Assembly: GCA_964624625.1 (NCBI GenBank)
Contig: CAZUXW010000106.1
Coordinates: 1-6,615, forward strand
Reading direction: 5' to 3'
From: PALSA-1180 sp964624625
Lineage (GTDB): Bacteria > Oederibacteriota > Muellerivitia > Muellerivitales > Muellerivitaceae
Length of the DNA: 6,615 bases
The translations under genes were made by a program, and so were the position numbers. Below are positions 1 through 5,435 of the stretch, in pieces. The notes beneath the pieces were generated by a model. The model saw only the letters and a list, made by a program, of their open reading frames with translations, did not search any database and was not told the DNA's origin. Numbering within the stretch: position 1 is the first letter of the stretch; each line of letters begins with the position of its first letter.

Positions 1-100
1 TGAGCTTAGGCTCCAAATCAATCCCTAAGGACTTGGCCCAACCCTTTTCCTCTAAAACGAGGTCTTCGTGTTCCAGAGAGCGCAATTCCACCTTCAACAT
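1..100 (-). CDS. N-terminal fragment, probable DUF177/YceD-family protein (cut by window edge)
   Basis: Only the first 33 codons are present; the frame is open to the left edge. It starts with ATG at 100, preceded by a strong Shine-Dalgarno (GGGAGGAGG at 116..108, 7 bases before the ATG) and, further up, by a perfect consensus promoter, so it is a real gene start. The visible peptide begins MLKVELRSLEHED, is acidic, and has no signal peptide or membrane segment. DUF177/YceD proteins often start with a short beta strand like this and commonly sit between coaD and rpmF (ribosomal protein L32). In E. coli, YceD is linked to 23S rRNA accumulation. The assignment is mainly from position downstream of coaD; 33 residues are too few to prove the family. 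If right, rpmF and perhaps plsX should follow to the left. Confidence 0.5.
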   Translation of the reverse strand, partial: MLKVELRSLEHEDLVLEEKGWAKSLGIDLEPKL

Positions 101-162
101 CGTTGCGCCTCCTCCCTTCCAAAAGAACGATAAACCATAGGATATGCCAAAACCGAGGGCCG

Positions 163-192
163 ATTATAGGAATCGCCCACTTGGAGTGTCAA
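163..192 (-). promoter_or_regulatory. Perfect consensus sigma-70 promoter for the left-edge gene
   Basis: Reading the minus strand, TTGACA (192..187) and TATAAT (168..163) are both exact consensus hexamers, 18 bases apart. Transcription should start near 156, giving a leader of about 57 bases with the Shine-Dalgarno at 116..108. This makes the left-edge gene the head of its own strong transcription unit rather than a passive continuation of recG-rsmD-coaD. Confidence 0.85.
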
Positions 193-220
193 GGAAATAC
201 CCTTGTTTTCAGGGGTTTCC
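193..220 (-). other. Weak stem-loop just upstream of the consensus promoter
   Basis: GGAAA (193-197) pairs with TTTCC (216-220), and CCCT (200-203) with AGGG (211-214), with a 2x1 internal loop and a 7-base loop. It lies about 65 bases after the coaD stop and ends one base before the -35 box. No T-run follows, so it is not a standard intrinsic terminator. It could separate the coaD unit from the next promoter or be chance. The rest of the coaD-promoter gap (221-283) shows nothing else. Confidence 0.25.
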
Positions 221-283
221 GGGCCAGGTTAATGCCAAAAGGGTTTTGAAGTTGAACGTAAAGGCGGACGAGTCAAGGAAAGC

Positions 284-766
284 TTAAAAGACCCTTCGCA
301 GGGCCTTTTCCACCACCGCCGGAACAAATCCCCGGACATTGCCGCCCAGTTTGGCGACTTCCTTGATGGAACTGGACGAAAGGAAAATAAACTTCTCATT
401 CGGAACCAGGAAGACAACCTCGATTTTGGGGTGAAGGCTGCGGTTGATCAAGGCCATCTGGAATTCAAACTCAAAGTCCGAAACGGCCCGAAGGCCCCGA
501 AAGATGATGTTGGCGTTGATCTCCTTGGCGTAATCCACCAGCAAGCCGTTAAAGGAGGAAATAACCACCTTGGGCAGGTGCTTGGTCGTTTTCTTGAGGA
601 GTTCCACCCTCTCCTCCACGGGGAAGAGCGCCTTTTTAGAGGGGTTGGCCACCACCGCGATATGCATCTCATCGCAAATGTCATAGGCCCTTTTGGCGAT
701 GTCCAGGTGGCCGTTGGTCACGGGGTCGAAGGATCCGGGATAGAGTCCGATCATTTTTTTGGGCAT
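284..766 (-). CDS. coaD: Phosphopantetheine adenylyltransferase (CoaD)
   Basis: This enzyme transfers AMP from ATP to 4'-phosphopantetheine, giving dephospho-CoA and pyrophosphate, the penultimate step of coenzyme A synthesis in the cytoplasm. At 160 residues it has the family's usual length. The nucleotidyltransferase signature GSFDPVTNGH is at residues 11-20, with the T-x-G-H catalytic motif at 17-20. RGLRAVSDFE lies near the middle and SSSSIKEVA in the C-terminal third, matching the RGLR and ISSS ATP/substrate-binding stretches of E. coli CoaD. The ATG at 766 is 12 bases after the rsmD stop, with only a weak purine-rich site (AGAGA) before it, so translation is probably coupled to rsmD. 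An internal ATG at codon 5 is possible but leaves the protein slightly short. It is the last gene of the recG-rsmD-coaD unit; rsmD-coaD adjacency is common in bacteria. Confidence 0.97.
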   Translation of the reverse strand: MPKKMIGLYPGSFDPVTNGHLDIAKRAYDICDEMHIAVVANPSKKALFPVEERVELLKKTTKHLPKVVISSFNGLLVDYAKEINANIIFRGLRAVSDFEFEFQMALINRSLHPKIEVVFLVPNEKFIFLSSSSIKEVAKLGGNVRGFVPAVVEKALRRVF

Positions 767-778
767 TGGATTCTCTTT

Positions 779-1414
779 CTAACCTTTCCCTTCCCGCTCA
801 AAGGGAGAAGGCCGGGATGAGGGTGATGATTGCTCTTCTTCTTTGACTAAGGTTGAATGTTTAAACAACGACAGCATCGTATCCCCGTATTTTTTCTGAC
901 GGATTAAGGGATAGGGAAACTCCGCGGCCAGTTCGGAGTCCTTCGCCCCATGTTCCACCGCCAAGATTCCGTCTTCTTTCAGGATCGGATATTGCGTTAA
1001 TAACAATTGAATCCGTTTCAAGACCCCGATTTCATAGGGCGGGTCGGCCAGTAGGATATCAAACTTTCTGCCTTCCTGATGAAGCAAATAAAAAGCCTTT
1101 GAAACCTCAGAAGGTATCACCTTTACCAGGGCTCCGGCAGACTTGGGGTTTATGCCTAAACTCTCCAAATTTTCATGGATCAATTTGAGGCTCTCCCCCG
1201 CCTTTTCGACAAAGACGACTTCTGAGGCTCCCCGGCTCAAGGCCTCAATGCCGAGATTTCCCGTCCCGGCGTAAAAATCCACCACCGCGCAATCCCGCAA
1301 GGGCTCGAGCATATTGAACAAAGCGCCCTTGACCTTGTCGGAAGTAGGCCGGACCTTTATGTCCTTGGGGGCCTTCACGGCCCGGCTTTTATATTTTCCC
1401 GCGATGACGCGCAT
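779..1414 (-). CDS. rsmD: 16S rRNA (guanine-966-N2)-methyltransferase RsmD, with repeat-derived C-terminal tail
   Basis: RsmD methylates the N2 of G966 in 16S rRNA using S-adenosylmethionine during 30S assembly. The family N-terminus (MRVIAGKYKSR) and VRPTSDKVKGALFN (21-34) are present. The SAM-binding motif is DFYAGTGNLG at 46-55, and the catalytic DPPY of N2-guanine methyltransferases is at 124-127. RQKKYGDTMLSLF (172-184) is the normal last strand, so the domain is complete near residue 187. The remaining roughly 24 residues (KEEEQSSPSSRPSPFEREGKG at the end) are not family sequence and are largely encoded by a G/C-rich repeat; total length is 211 against the usual 180-200. The ATG at 1414 has AAGGTGG (1430..1424) overlapping the recG stop, 9 bases upstream, which couples it to recG. 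Confidence 0.96.
   Translation of the reverse strand: MRVIAGKYKSRAVKAPKDIKVRPTSDKVKGALFNMLEPLRDCAVVDFYAGTGNLGIEALSRGASEVVFVEKAGESLKLIHENLESLGINPKSAGALVKVIPSEVSKAFYLLHQEGRKFDILLADPPYEIGVLKRIQLLLTQYPILKEDGILAVEHGAKDSELAAEFPYPLIRQKKYGDTMLSLFKHSTLVKEEEQSSPSSRPSPFEREGKG
783..827. repeat. G/C-rich dispersed-type inverted repeat inside the rsmD 3' end
   Basis: On the rsmD strand the segment has the layout CCCTCATCCCGGCC, then TTCTCCC, a short centre, then GGGAAGGGAAAGG. It resembles the widespread intergenic repeats of the CCCTCACCCCGGCCCTCTCCC...GGGAGAGGG type, and its translation (SPSSRPSPFEREG) is the kind of peptide that appears when such repeats are read through. The two arms pair only imperfectly. 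It supplies the last codons of rsmD up to its stop. Family membership is judged from memory of the motif, not from a search. Confidence 0.6.
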
Positions 1415-1428
1415 AGTCCCAATCCACC

Positions 1429-3807
1429 TTAAGAGATTTGTGCCAAATCCACCAAACCTTGGTATTTGACCTCCAGATTTTCCCGCAAGCCCCGGTTTTC
1501 GACAGCGGTTATCTTCGGATCCTTTTCCAAAATCATTTGGGCGGACCTTCGGGCCTCCTCCACCACATCCACGTCCCTCTTCAGGTCCACGATGCCGCCT
1601 TCCCTGCGGCCGGATTGGGCGACACCGAAGATCTCGCCGGGGCCCCTCATCCGCAAATCCACCTCGGAAAGTTTAAACCCGTCCAGGGTCGAAACCATAA
1701 TTTTCATCCGCTCGATGGCGTCGCTGGAAACCACAGGGGAGGTCATCAGAAAACAATAGGATTGGTTGGGGCCCCTTCCCACCCGTCCCCGCAATTGGTG
1801 AAGCTGGGCCAATCCGAACCTCTCCGCGTGCTCCACCACCATCACCGTGGCATTGGCCACATCCACGCCCACTTCCACCACGGTGGTCGAGACGAGGAGT
1901 TGAATTTCCCTGTTCACGAAGGACTTCATCACCTGGTCCTTTTCCTCTTTTTTCATCTTCCCATGGATCAATCCGACCCGGAAGCCGTGAAATACTTCCT
2001 TTCGGAAATGCTCGTACATTTGGACGGCGGACTTCAAAAAGTTCTTCGATTCGTCGACGACCGGGAAAACCCAAAAGGCCTGCTCGCCTTGTGCCAGGCG
2101 TTCCTTCACGAATTGGTAGACATCATCCTTTTTGCTTTCACTCTTCCAGGCCGTCCGGATGGGTTTGCGGCCCTTGGGAAATTCATCCAACAGCGACAAG
2201 TCCGTGTCGCCGTACTCGGTGAGGACGAGGGCCCTGGGAAAGGGCGTGGCCGTCATCATCAGGCAGTCGGGCCATTTCCCCTTTTCTTCCAGCGCCGCCC
2301 TTTGCAGGACGCCGAACTTATGCCTTTCATCAATCACCATGAATCCCAGATTTTTGAAGGCGACATTTTTCTCGAGCAAGGCGTGGGTGCCCACGGCCAG
2401 GTCCACCTTCCCCGATTCCAAGGCTTCCAGCGCTTCCCGCTTGGCCTTCACCTTCATGTCGCTGGTTAACAACAATATTTTCAACCCGACCGGCTCCAGG
2501 AGTTTTGTCAGGTTTTGGAAATGCTGGTGGGCCAAAATCTCGGTCGGCGCCATCAAGGCGCTTTGGACCCCCGAATCAGCGGCGTACAGGAAGGAAATCG
2601 CCGCCACCAAGGTCTTGCCGCTGCCCACGTCGCCCTGCAGCAGGCGGTTGACCGGATAAGGCCTGGCCAAATCTTCCCGGATTTCCCTCACGACCTTCTT
2701 TTGGGCGCCGGTCAATGGGTAGGGGATGCTCTTGCGGAACCTCAAAATTCGATCCCCTTCGAAGCGGTAATGCCGACCCTTTTCCCGTTTTTCGATCGCC
2801 TTCCGCTTGACGATGAGGAAGGTTTGGAGCGCGAGTAATTCCTCAAAGGCGAGCCTCTTGCGGGATTCCTCGAATTGTTCCAGCGAAGCCGGCCGGTGAA
2901 TGCCGAATAGGGCGTCTTTTAATTTTAATTTCCCGAAAGTGGAGTGGCTGCTTTGGCTTTGCGGAAGGATTGGAGCGTATTTTTCCAAAACCTGGTTCAC
3001 GACATTCCTCCAAAAGACCTGGGTCAGGGTGGGGGTGGAGGGATAGAAAACCAGGACTTTCCCCGACTTCAAATCCTCCTCTTCCCCGGGCGTCAGGAAT
3101 TCAAAGGCCTCTCCCCGCCCCGTCACTTGCTTGCCCCATTTCGAGACGGACGGCGTGTCATGGATGAGGACTCCCCGCCCGTTCAACAGCTCCTTTTTGA
3201 GGTAAGGCCGGTTGAACCAGACCCAATTCAAGTGGCCGCTGCCGTCCTCCAAGTTGACCTTCAGCATTTCCAACCGGCCATGCCGGCTTTGGGAGATTCC
3301 ATTGATCCTTGTTTTGATGAAATAAGGCTCTTCCCGGTTGGCGCATTGGGAGAGGGGCGTGAAGAGCGACTGGTGAACGGACCATTTAGGGGAATAGTGC
3401 AAAAGATCGTCGACGGTCTTAAGTTTGGTTAAGTGAAAGGCCCTCTGCTTGTCTTTTGAAACGAAAGGAAGGATCGGATCGGACAAACTCAATTTTCCGG
3501 AAGTAGCCGCCGAAACTTCCCGCGGAAGGTTCCGGATCCAACCCTCCAATCCGGCTTTGGTTTCCGACACTAATTGTTTTCGGTCATCCGCCGAAAGGGT
3601 CATGTATTGGGAAAAAGAGCCGCGGAGCTTTTTTAAGTAGGCCGCGAAAGCTTGGTTCTCCAGGGGCACCGAGGGGATGAGGTCATCGCACTTTTTCACG
3701 AGGTATTTGTCCAATCCCCGGACCACGGATTTGTTGGCATAATCCTGTTTTTCCTCGAGCGAGAGGGGTTTTAGCCAACTTTCAAGTTGTTGGGGAAGGG
3801 ACGGCAT
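1429..3807 (-). CDS. recG: ATP-dependent DNA helicase RecG
   Basis: RecG is a superfamily-2 helicase that regresses stalled forks and processes branched DNA in repair and recombination. Numbering from the ATG at 3807 (792 residues): an extra helical N-terminal region of about 110 residues; the wedge/OB-fold at roughly 160-240; Walker A GDVGSGKT at 392-399; motif Ia PTEILAHQH; motif II DERH at 493-496 where most RecG proteins have DEQH; motif III TAT at 519-521; motif VI QLRGRVGR at 671-678; and the translocation (TRG) region with DGF, RGPGE (721-725) and QSG. Typical RecG is about 690 residues; the extension resembles longer RecGs such as that of Thermotoga. I chose ATG 3807 because AAAGG lies 8 bases upstream; a TTG at 3837 would add 10 residues but abuts a G/C-rich repeat. 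It heads the recG-rsmD-coaD unit. Confidence 0.97.
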   Translation of the reverse strand: MPSLPQQLESWLKPLSLEEKQDYANKSVVRGLDKYLVKKCDDLIPSVPLENQAFAAYLKKLRGSFSQYMTLSADDRKQLVSETKAGLEGWIRNLPREVSAATSGKLSLSDPILPFVSKDKQRAFHLTKLKTVDDLLHYSPKWSVHQSLFTPLSQCANREEPYFIKTRINGISQSRHGRLEMLKVNLEDGSGHLNWVWFNRPYLKKELLNGRGVLIHDTPSVSKWGKQVTGRGEAFEFLTPGEEEDLKSGKVLVFYPSTPTLTQVFWRNVVNQVLEKYAPILPQSQSSHSTFGKLKLKDALFGIHRPASLEQFEESRKRLAFEELLALQTFLIVKRKAIEKREKGRHYRFEGDRILRFRKSIPYPLTGAQKKVVREIREDLARPYPVNRLLQGDVGSGKTLVAAISFLYAADSGVQSALMAPTEILAHQHFQNLTKLLEPVGLKILLLTSDMKVKAKREALEALESGKVDLAVGTHALLEKNVAFKNLGFMVIDERHKFGVLQRAALEEKGKWPDCLMMTATPFPRALVLTEYGDTDLSLLDEFPKGRKPIRTAWKSESKKDDVYQFVKERLAQGEQAFWVFPVVDESKNFLKSAVQMYEHFRKEVFHGFRVGLIHGKMKKEEKDQVMKSFVNREIQLLVSTTVVEVGVDVANATVMVVEHAERFGLAQLHQLRGRVGRGPNQSYCFLMTSPVVSSDAIERMKIMVSTLDGFKLSEVDLRMRGPGEIFGVAQSGRREGGIVDLKRDVDVVEEARRSAQMILEKDPKITAVENRGLRENLEVKYQGLVDLAQIS

Positions 3808-3845
3808 CCGCTGAACCTTTGATCGAATTTTGAACAAGCTTAAAT

Positions 3846-3891
3846 CACCCCGCCTTTCCCCTTTCCCCTCGGAAGGGGGTGGGGTGGGGCG
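3846..3891. repeat. C-tract/G-tract inverted repeat in the recG leader
   Basis: The plus strand reads a C-rich arm with two exact tandem copies of TTTCCCC (3855-3868), a TCGGAA turn, then a G-rich arm GGGGGTGGGGTGGGG (3875-3889). The CCCC runs of the left arm can pair with the G runs of the right arm with small internal loops. It lies between the likely recG promoter and its start codon, so a recG transcript would fold here. It looks like a relative of dispersed CCCCACCC-type intergenic repeats, and of the one at the rsmD end. Confidence 0.65.
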
Positions 3892-3925
3892 TAACTTTTG
3901 CGGTTTCCCGTGGTTTTAAAGGGGC

Positions 3926-3934
3926 ATCATAGCA
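3926..3934 (-). promoter_or_regulatory. Candidate extended -10 promoter element for recG
   Basis: The minus strand carries TGC followed by TATGAT (3934..3926), a good extended -10. No convincing -35 lies 16-18 bases further up. Transcription would start near 3919, giving a leader of about 110 bases that contains the C-tract/G-tract repeat. It is the best candidate in the recG-rpmB gap, but the evidence is a single short motif. Confidence 0.35.
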
Positions 3935-3975
3935 TTGGAGGGGTCCGGAGCCGAGGCCGGAGGCGTGAAAAAGGC

Positions 3976-4005
3976 TTGTTTATCTTGAAACCCTTTGCTT
4001 ATAAT
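3976..4005 (+). promoter_or_regulatory. Sigma-70 promoter for rpmB
   Basis: An exact TATAAT at 4000-4005 is preceded at 18 bases by TTGTTT (3976-3981), which keeps the TTG of the -35 consensus but is otherwise weak. Transcription should start near 4012, leaving a leader of about 29 bases with the ribosome-binding site GAGGAG at 4028-4033. No structured autoregulatory leader fits in this short space. Confidence 0.7.
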
Positions 4006-4040
4006 GCGCCCTCGTTGTTCAAATAAAGAGGAGACTTTCC

Positions 4041-4319
4041 ATGGCTCAAGTTTGCGACATATGCTCAAAAGGCCCCATCAAGGCGCGGAAGATCACCCGC
4101 CGCGGTAAGCCGAAAAAAACCGGTGGTATCGGACTCAACATCACGGGAATTCACCTGCGCCGCCAAATGGCGAATTTGCAGTCCATCCGGGCCATCATCA
4201 ACGGGACCCCCCAGAGGGTCCTCGTTTGCACCCGCTGCCTCCGCTCCGGCAAGGTCGTCAAGCGCCAAGCCGTCCGCAAGGCCCCTGCCGCCGCCGCGAC
4301 CGTGGCCGCCGCCAGCTAA
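4041..4319 (+). CDS. rpmB: 50S ribosomal protein L28, zinc-ribbon (C+) form
   Basis: L28 is a structural protein of the large ribosomal subunit. The 92-residue product has two CxxC pairs, C5/C8 and C63/C66, which would bind zinc; this is the C+ form, as opposed to paralogues without cysteines that some bacteria use under zinc shortage. The core MANLQSIRAIINGTPQRV followed by VCTRCLRSGKV is characteristic. Between the first CxxC and the core lies a Gly/Lys-rich stretch (RRGKPKKTGGIGLNITGI), as in the longer L28 type. The last 12 or so residues are almost all alanine and follow a basic stretch, an extension beyond the usual end. The ATG at 4041 has GAGGAG 7 bases upstream. It is a single-gene unit with its own promoter and a terminator 37 bases after the stop, divergent from recG. 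Confidence 0.96.
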   Translation: MAQVCDICSKGPIKARKITRRGKPKKTGGIGLNITGIHLRRQMANLQSIRAIINGTPQRVLVCTRCLRSGKVVKRQAVRKAPAAAATVAAAS

Positions 4320-4332
4320 AAGGCTTCGCGGG

Positions 4333-4353
4333 TTTTGAATTTTAAGTTTTAAA
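4333..4353. repeat. Three tandem AT-rich heptamers after rpmB
   Basis: Three units, TTTTGAA, TTTTAAG and TTTTAAA, follow each other with exact seven-base phase just before the rpmB terminator stem. Low complexity alone could produce this, but another heptamer-phased tract lies on the other side of the terminator. Confidence 0.5.
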
Positions 4354-4355
4354 TT

Positions 4356-4390
4356 AAAAAGCCGTCTTCCCCAAGGAAGACGGCTTTTTT
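4356..4390 (+). terminator. Strong intrinsic terminator, likely bidirectional
   Basis: AAAAAGCCGTCTTCC (4356-4370) is perfectly complementary to GGAAGACGGCTTTTT (4375-4389), with a CCAA loop: a 15-bp stem without mismatches. A T-run closes it on the plus strand for rpmB, and the A-run at its start gives an equal T-run on the minus strand. It can therefore also end the tsaC-ywlE-rpiB-lipoprotein transcript arriving from the right, whose last stop codon lies 37 bases away. Confidence 0.93.
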
Positions 4391-4396
4391 CATTCC

Positions 4397-4424
4397 CCTC
4401 AAACTTCGGACTGCGGACTCCCCG
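4397..4424. repeat. Degenerate heptamer tract between terminator and lipoprotein gene
   Basis: The plus strand reads CCTCAAA, CTTCGGA, CTGCGGA, CTCCCCG in seven-base phase; the middle two differ at one base. It ends two bases before the lipoprotein stop codon. The phase matches the 77-base block at 4877-4953, although the unit sequence differs. Confidence 0.5.
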
Positions 4425-4426
4425 CG

Positions 4427-4834
4427 TTATCTCAAAGACCGCCCCTTGTATTTCCACGCGCTTCCATTCCAAATCCAAACAAAGGTCTCGTTGGAATAGC
4501 TCTCAACGCTCCCCGACTGGAAAGTCCAGGTCAGCTTAACTTTCGCGATGGTGTCCGTTACCCAGGCCATGGAGGAGATTTGCCCGTTGGTCAAGGTGGA
4601 ATCCTGGACCCAGGGTAGGGTCAAATGGGTTTTCAGCTTGTCCGAGCTCTCAAAACTCCCGTCCGATAATTTAAACGCCTCATCCCAATGGGCCTGGACG
4701 ACCGCATCCGAAAAGGAGTCGACGGTTTGCTTTAAGGCCTGCTCACGCCCAACCTTTTCCTCCGGCGACAGGGAACAACCGGAAAAGACCAGGGCGCAGA
4801 GCGCGACCGTTAGATTGAGCGCTTTAAACCCCAT
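4427..4834 (-). CDS. Small predicted lipoprotein of unknown function
   Basis: This 135-residue protein is not recognised. Its N-terminus is a lipoprotein signal peptide: one basic residue (K4), a hydrophobic stretch (residues 5-17) and a lipobox-like F-S-G-C with the lipidation cysteine at 20. F at -3 is less usual than L but tolerated. The mature part of about 115 residues opens with an acidic helix (residues 24-50), then strands rich in Thr, Ser and Trp, ending IWNGSAWKYKGRSLR. A helix followed by a curved sheet with a final W-x-Y/I strand resembles the NTF2-like/SnoaL fold; this is inference from layout, not a match. It would sit on the periplasmic or outer face of a membrane. The ATG at 4834 has a modest site (GGAAG, 7 bases upstream). 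It lies 113 bases after rpiB, so it may be read from the tsaC operon or alone. Confidence 0.75.
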   Translation of the reverse strand: MGFKALNLTVALCALVFSGCSLSPEEKVGREQALKQTVDSFSDAVVQAHWDEAFKLSDGSFESSDKLKTHLTLPWVQDSTLTNGQISSMAWVTDTIAKVKLTWTFQSGSVESYSNETFVWIWNGSAWKYKGRSLR

Positions 4835-4876
4835 GCGTCGCTTCCATTCTCTTTTTAGTTTCTAACCGGCGCCCTA

Positions 4877-4953
4877 AATTAGGGATTAGTAATTGGGAAT
4901 TCGGAATTAACTGAAAATTCAAATTCCTAACTCCTCATTCCCAATTCCTAATT
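4877..4953. repeat. 77-base heptamer-phased inverted repeat (eleven units)
   Basis: From 4877 the plus strand divides exactly into eleven heptamers. The first five are variants of AATTNGG (for example AATTAGG, AATTGGG, AATTCGG), two centre units are A/T-rich, and the last four are variants of the complement CCNAATT (for example CCTAACT, CCCAATT). The first and last units are exact reverse complements. Shifted by one unit, 4885-4909 pairs with 4928-4952 at 21 of 25 positions, with an 18-base loop. The block reaches into rpiB and provides its last codon and stop. It lacks a terminal T-run and is A/T-rich, so termination by it would be weak. Confidence 0.8.
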
Positions 4954-5406
4954 ACCTTTCAAGTATTCCTTCTCAATGGCCGTGATTTCCTGGATTCGCC
5001 TCGTGTGTCGTTCACCTTGGCTGTAGGGGGTGGAAAGCCAGGCGTCGACCAGCCGGATATTGGTTTCCGCCGGAAGATCCCGCCCAGCGAGGGAAAGGAC
5101 ATTCGAGTCGTTGTGGTCCCTGGTGTCGCGGGCCATTTTCTCGGTGAAGACCAGGGCGCAGCGGACGCCAGGAACCTTATTGGCGGCGATGCACATCCCA
5201 ATGCCGTTGCCGCAGGCGACGATCCCGCGGTCCGCCTGCTTGGCGCTCACCAATTTCGCCACTTTTTCAGCGTAGAGGGGGTAATCGGAGGCTTCCGAGT
5301 TATAGGTTCCCACATCCTGCACCTGGTGGCCCATGCCCTCCAGGTGCTTCACCAAGTCCTGCTTAAGCTCAAAACCAGCGTGGTCGGCGCCAATGGCGAT
5401 CTTCAT
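4948..5406 (-). CDS. rpiB: Ribose-5-phosphate isomerase B
   Basis: RpiB interconverts ribose 5-phosphate and ribulose 5-phosphate in the pentose phosphate pathway. At 152 residues it has the usual length. GADHAG at 6-11 gives the phosphate/sugar-binding D8-H9. SDYPLYAEKVA (40-50) is typical. The catalytic cysteine is C65 in ACGNGIGM, equivalent to C66 of E. coli RpiB, and H98 in DHNDSNVLS corresponds to its ring-opening H99. RHTRRIQEITAIE near the end is the phosphate-binding tail. One detail differs: the loop reads CGNGIG rather than the commoner CGTGIG or CGSGIG. The ATG at 5406 has AAGGA about 6 bases upstream. It follows the phosphatase gene by 35 bases, as ywlF (rpiB) follows ywlE in Bacillus. 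Its stop codon lies in the heptamer repeat. Confidence 0.95.
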   Translation of the reverse strand: MKIAIGADHAGFELKQDLVKHLEGMGHQVQDVGTYNSEASDYPLYAEKVAKLVSAKQADRGIVACGNGIGMCIAANKVPGVRCALVFTEKMARDTRDHNDSNVLSLAGRDLPAETNIRLVDAWLSTPYSQGERHTRRIQEITAIEKEYLKGN

Positions 5407-5435
5407 GGTAGTTCCTTGTCCTAAAGTACCTTCGT

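Noticed and set aside
431..820. Plus-strand open frame opposite coaD and the rsmD end
   Set aside because: It is antisense to the conserved coaD motifs, has no ribosome-binding site and shows no recognisable domain.
1438..2469. Long 343-codon plus-strand open frame opposite recG
   Set aside because: It lies wholly antisense to recG, whose helicase motifs are unmistakable there. Its protein is His/Pro/Gly-rich with no family features, as expected of an antisense shadow.
3875..3889. G-quadruplex in GGGGGTGGGGTGGGG
   Set aside because: Only three long G-runs are present and the fourth nearby is just GG, so a stable three-layer quadruplex is not supported; pairing with the adjacent C-runs is the simpler explanation.
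3936..3966. CCGGAG repeated twice in the recG-rpmB gap
   Set aside because: Two short G/C-rich copies with a six-base CCGAGG between them do not form a convincing operator or hairpin.
3985..4005. TTGAAA at 3985-3990 as the -35 box for rpmB
   Set aside because: The spacer to TATAAT would be only 9 bases, too short for a sigma-70 promoter.
5005..5424. Plus-strand open frame opposite rpiB
   Set aside because: It mirrors the rpiB coding sequence and has no independent motif or start signal.
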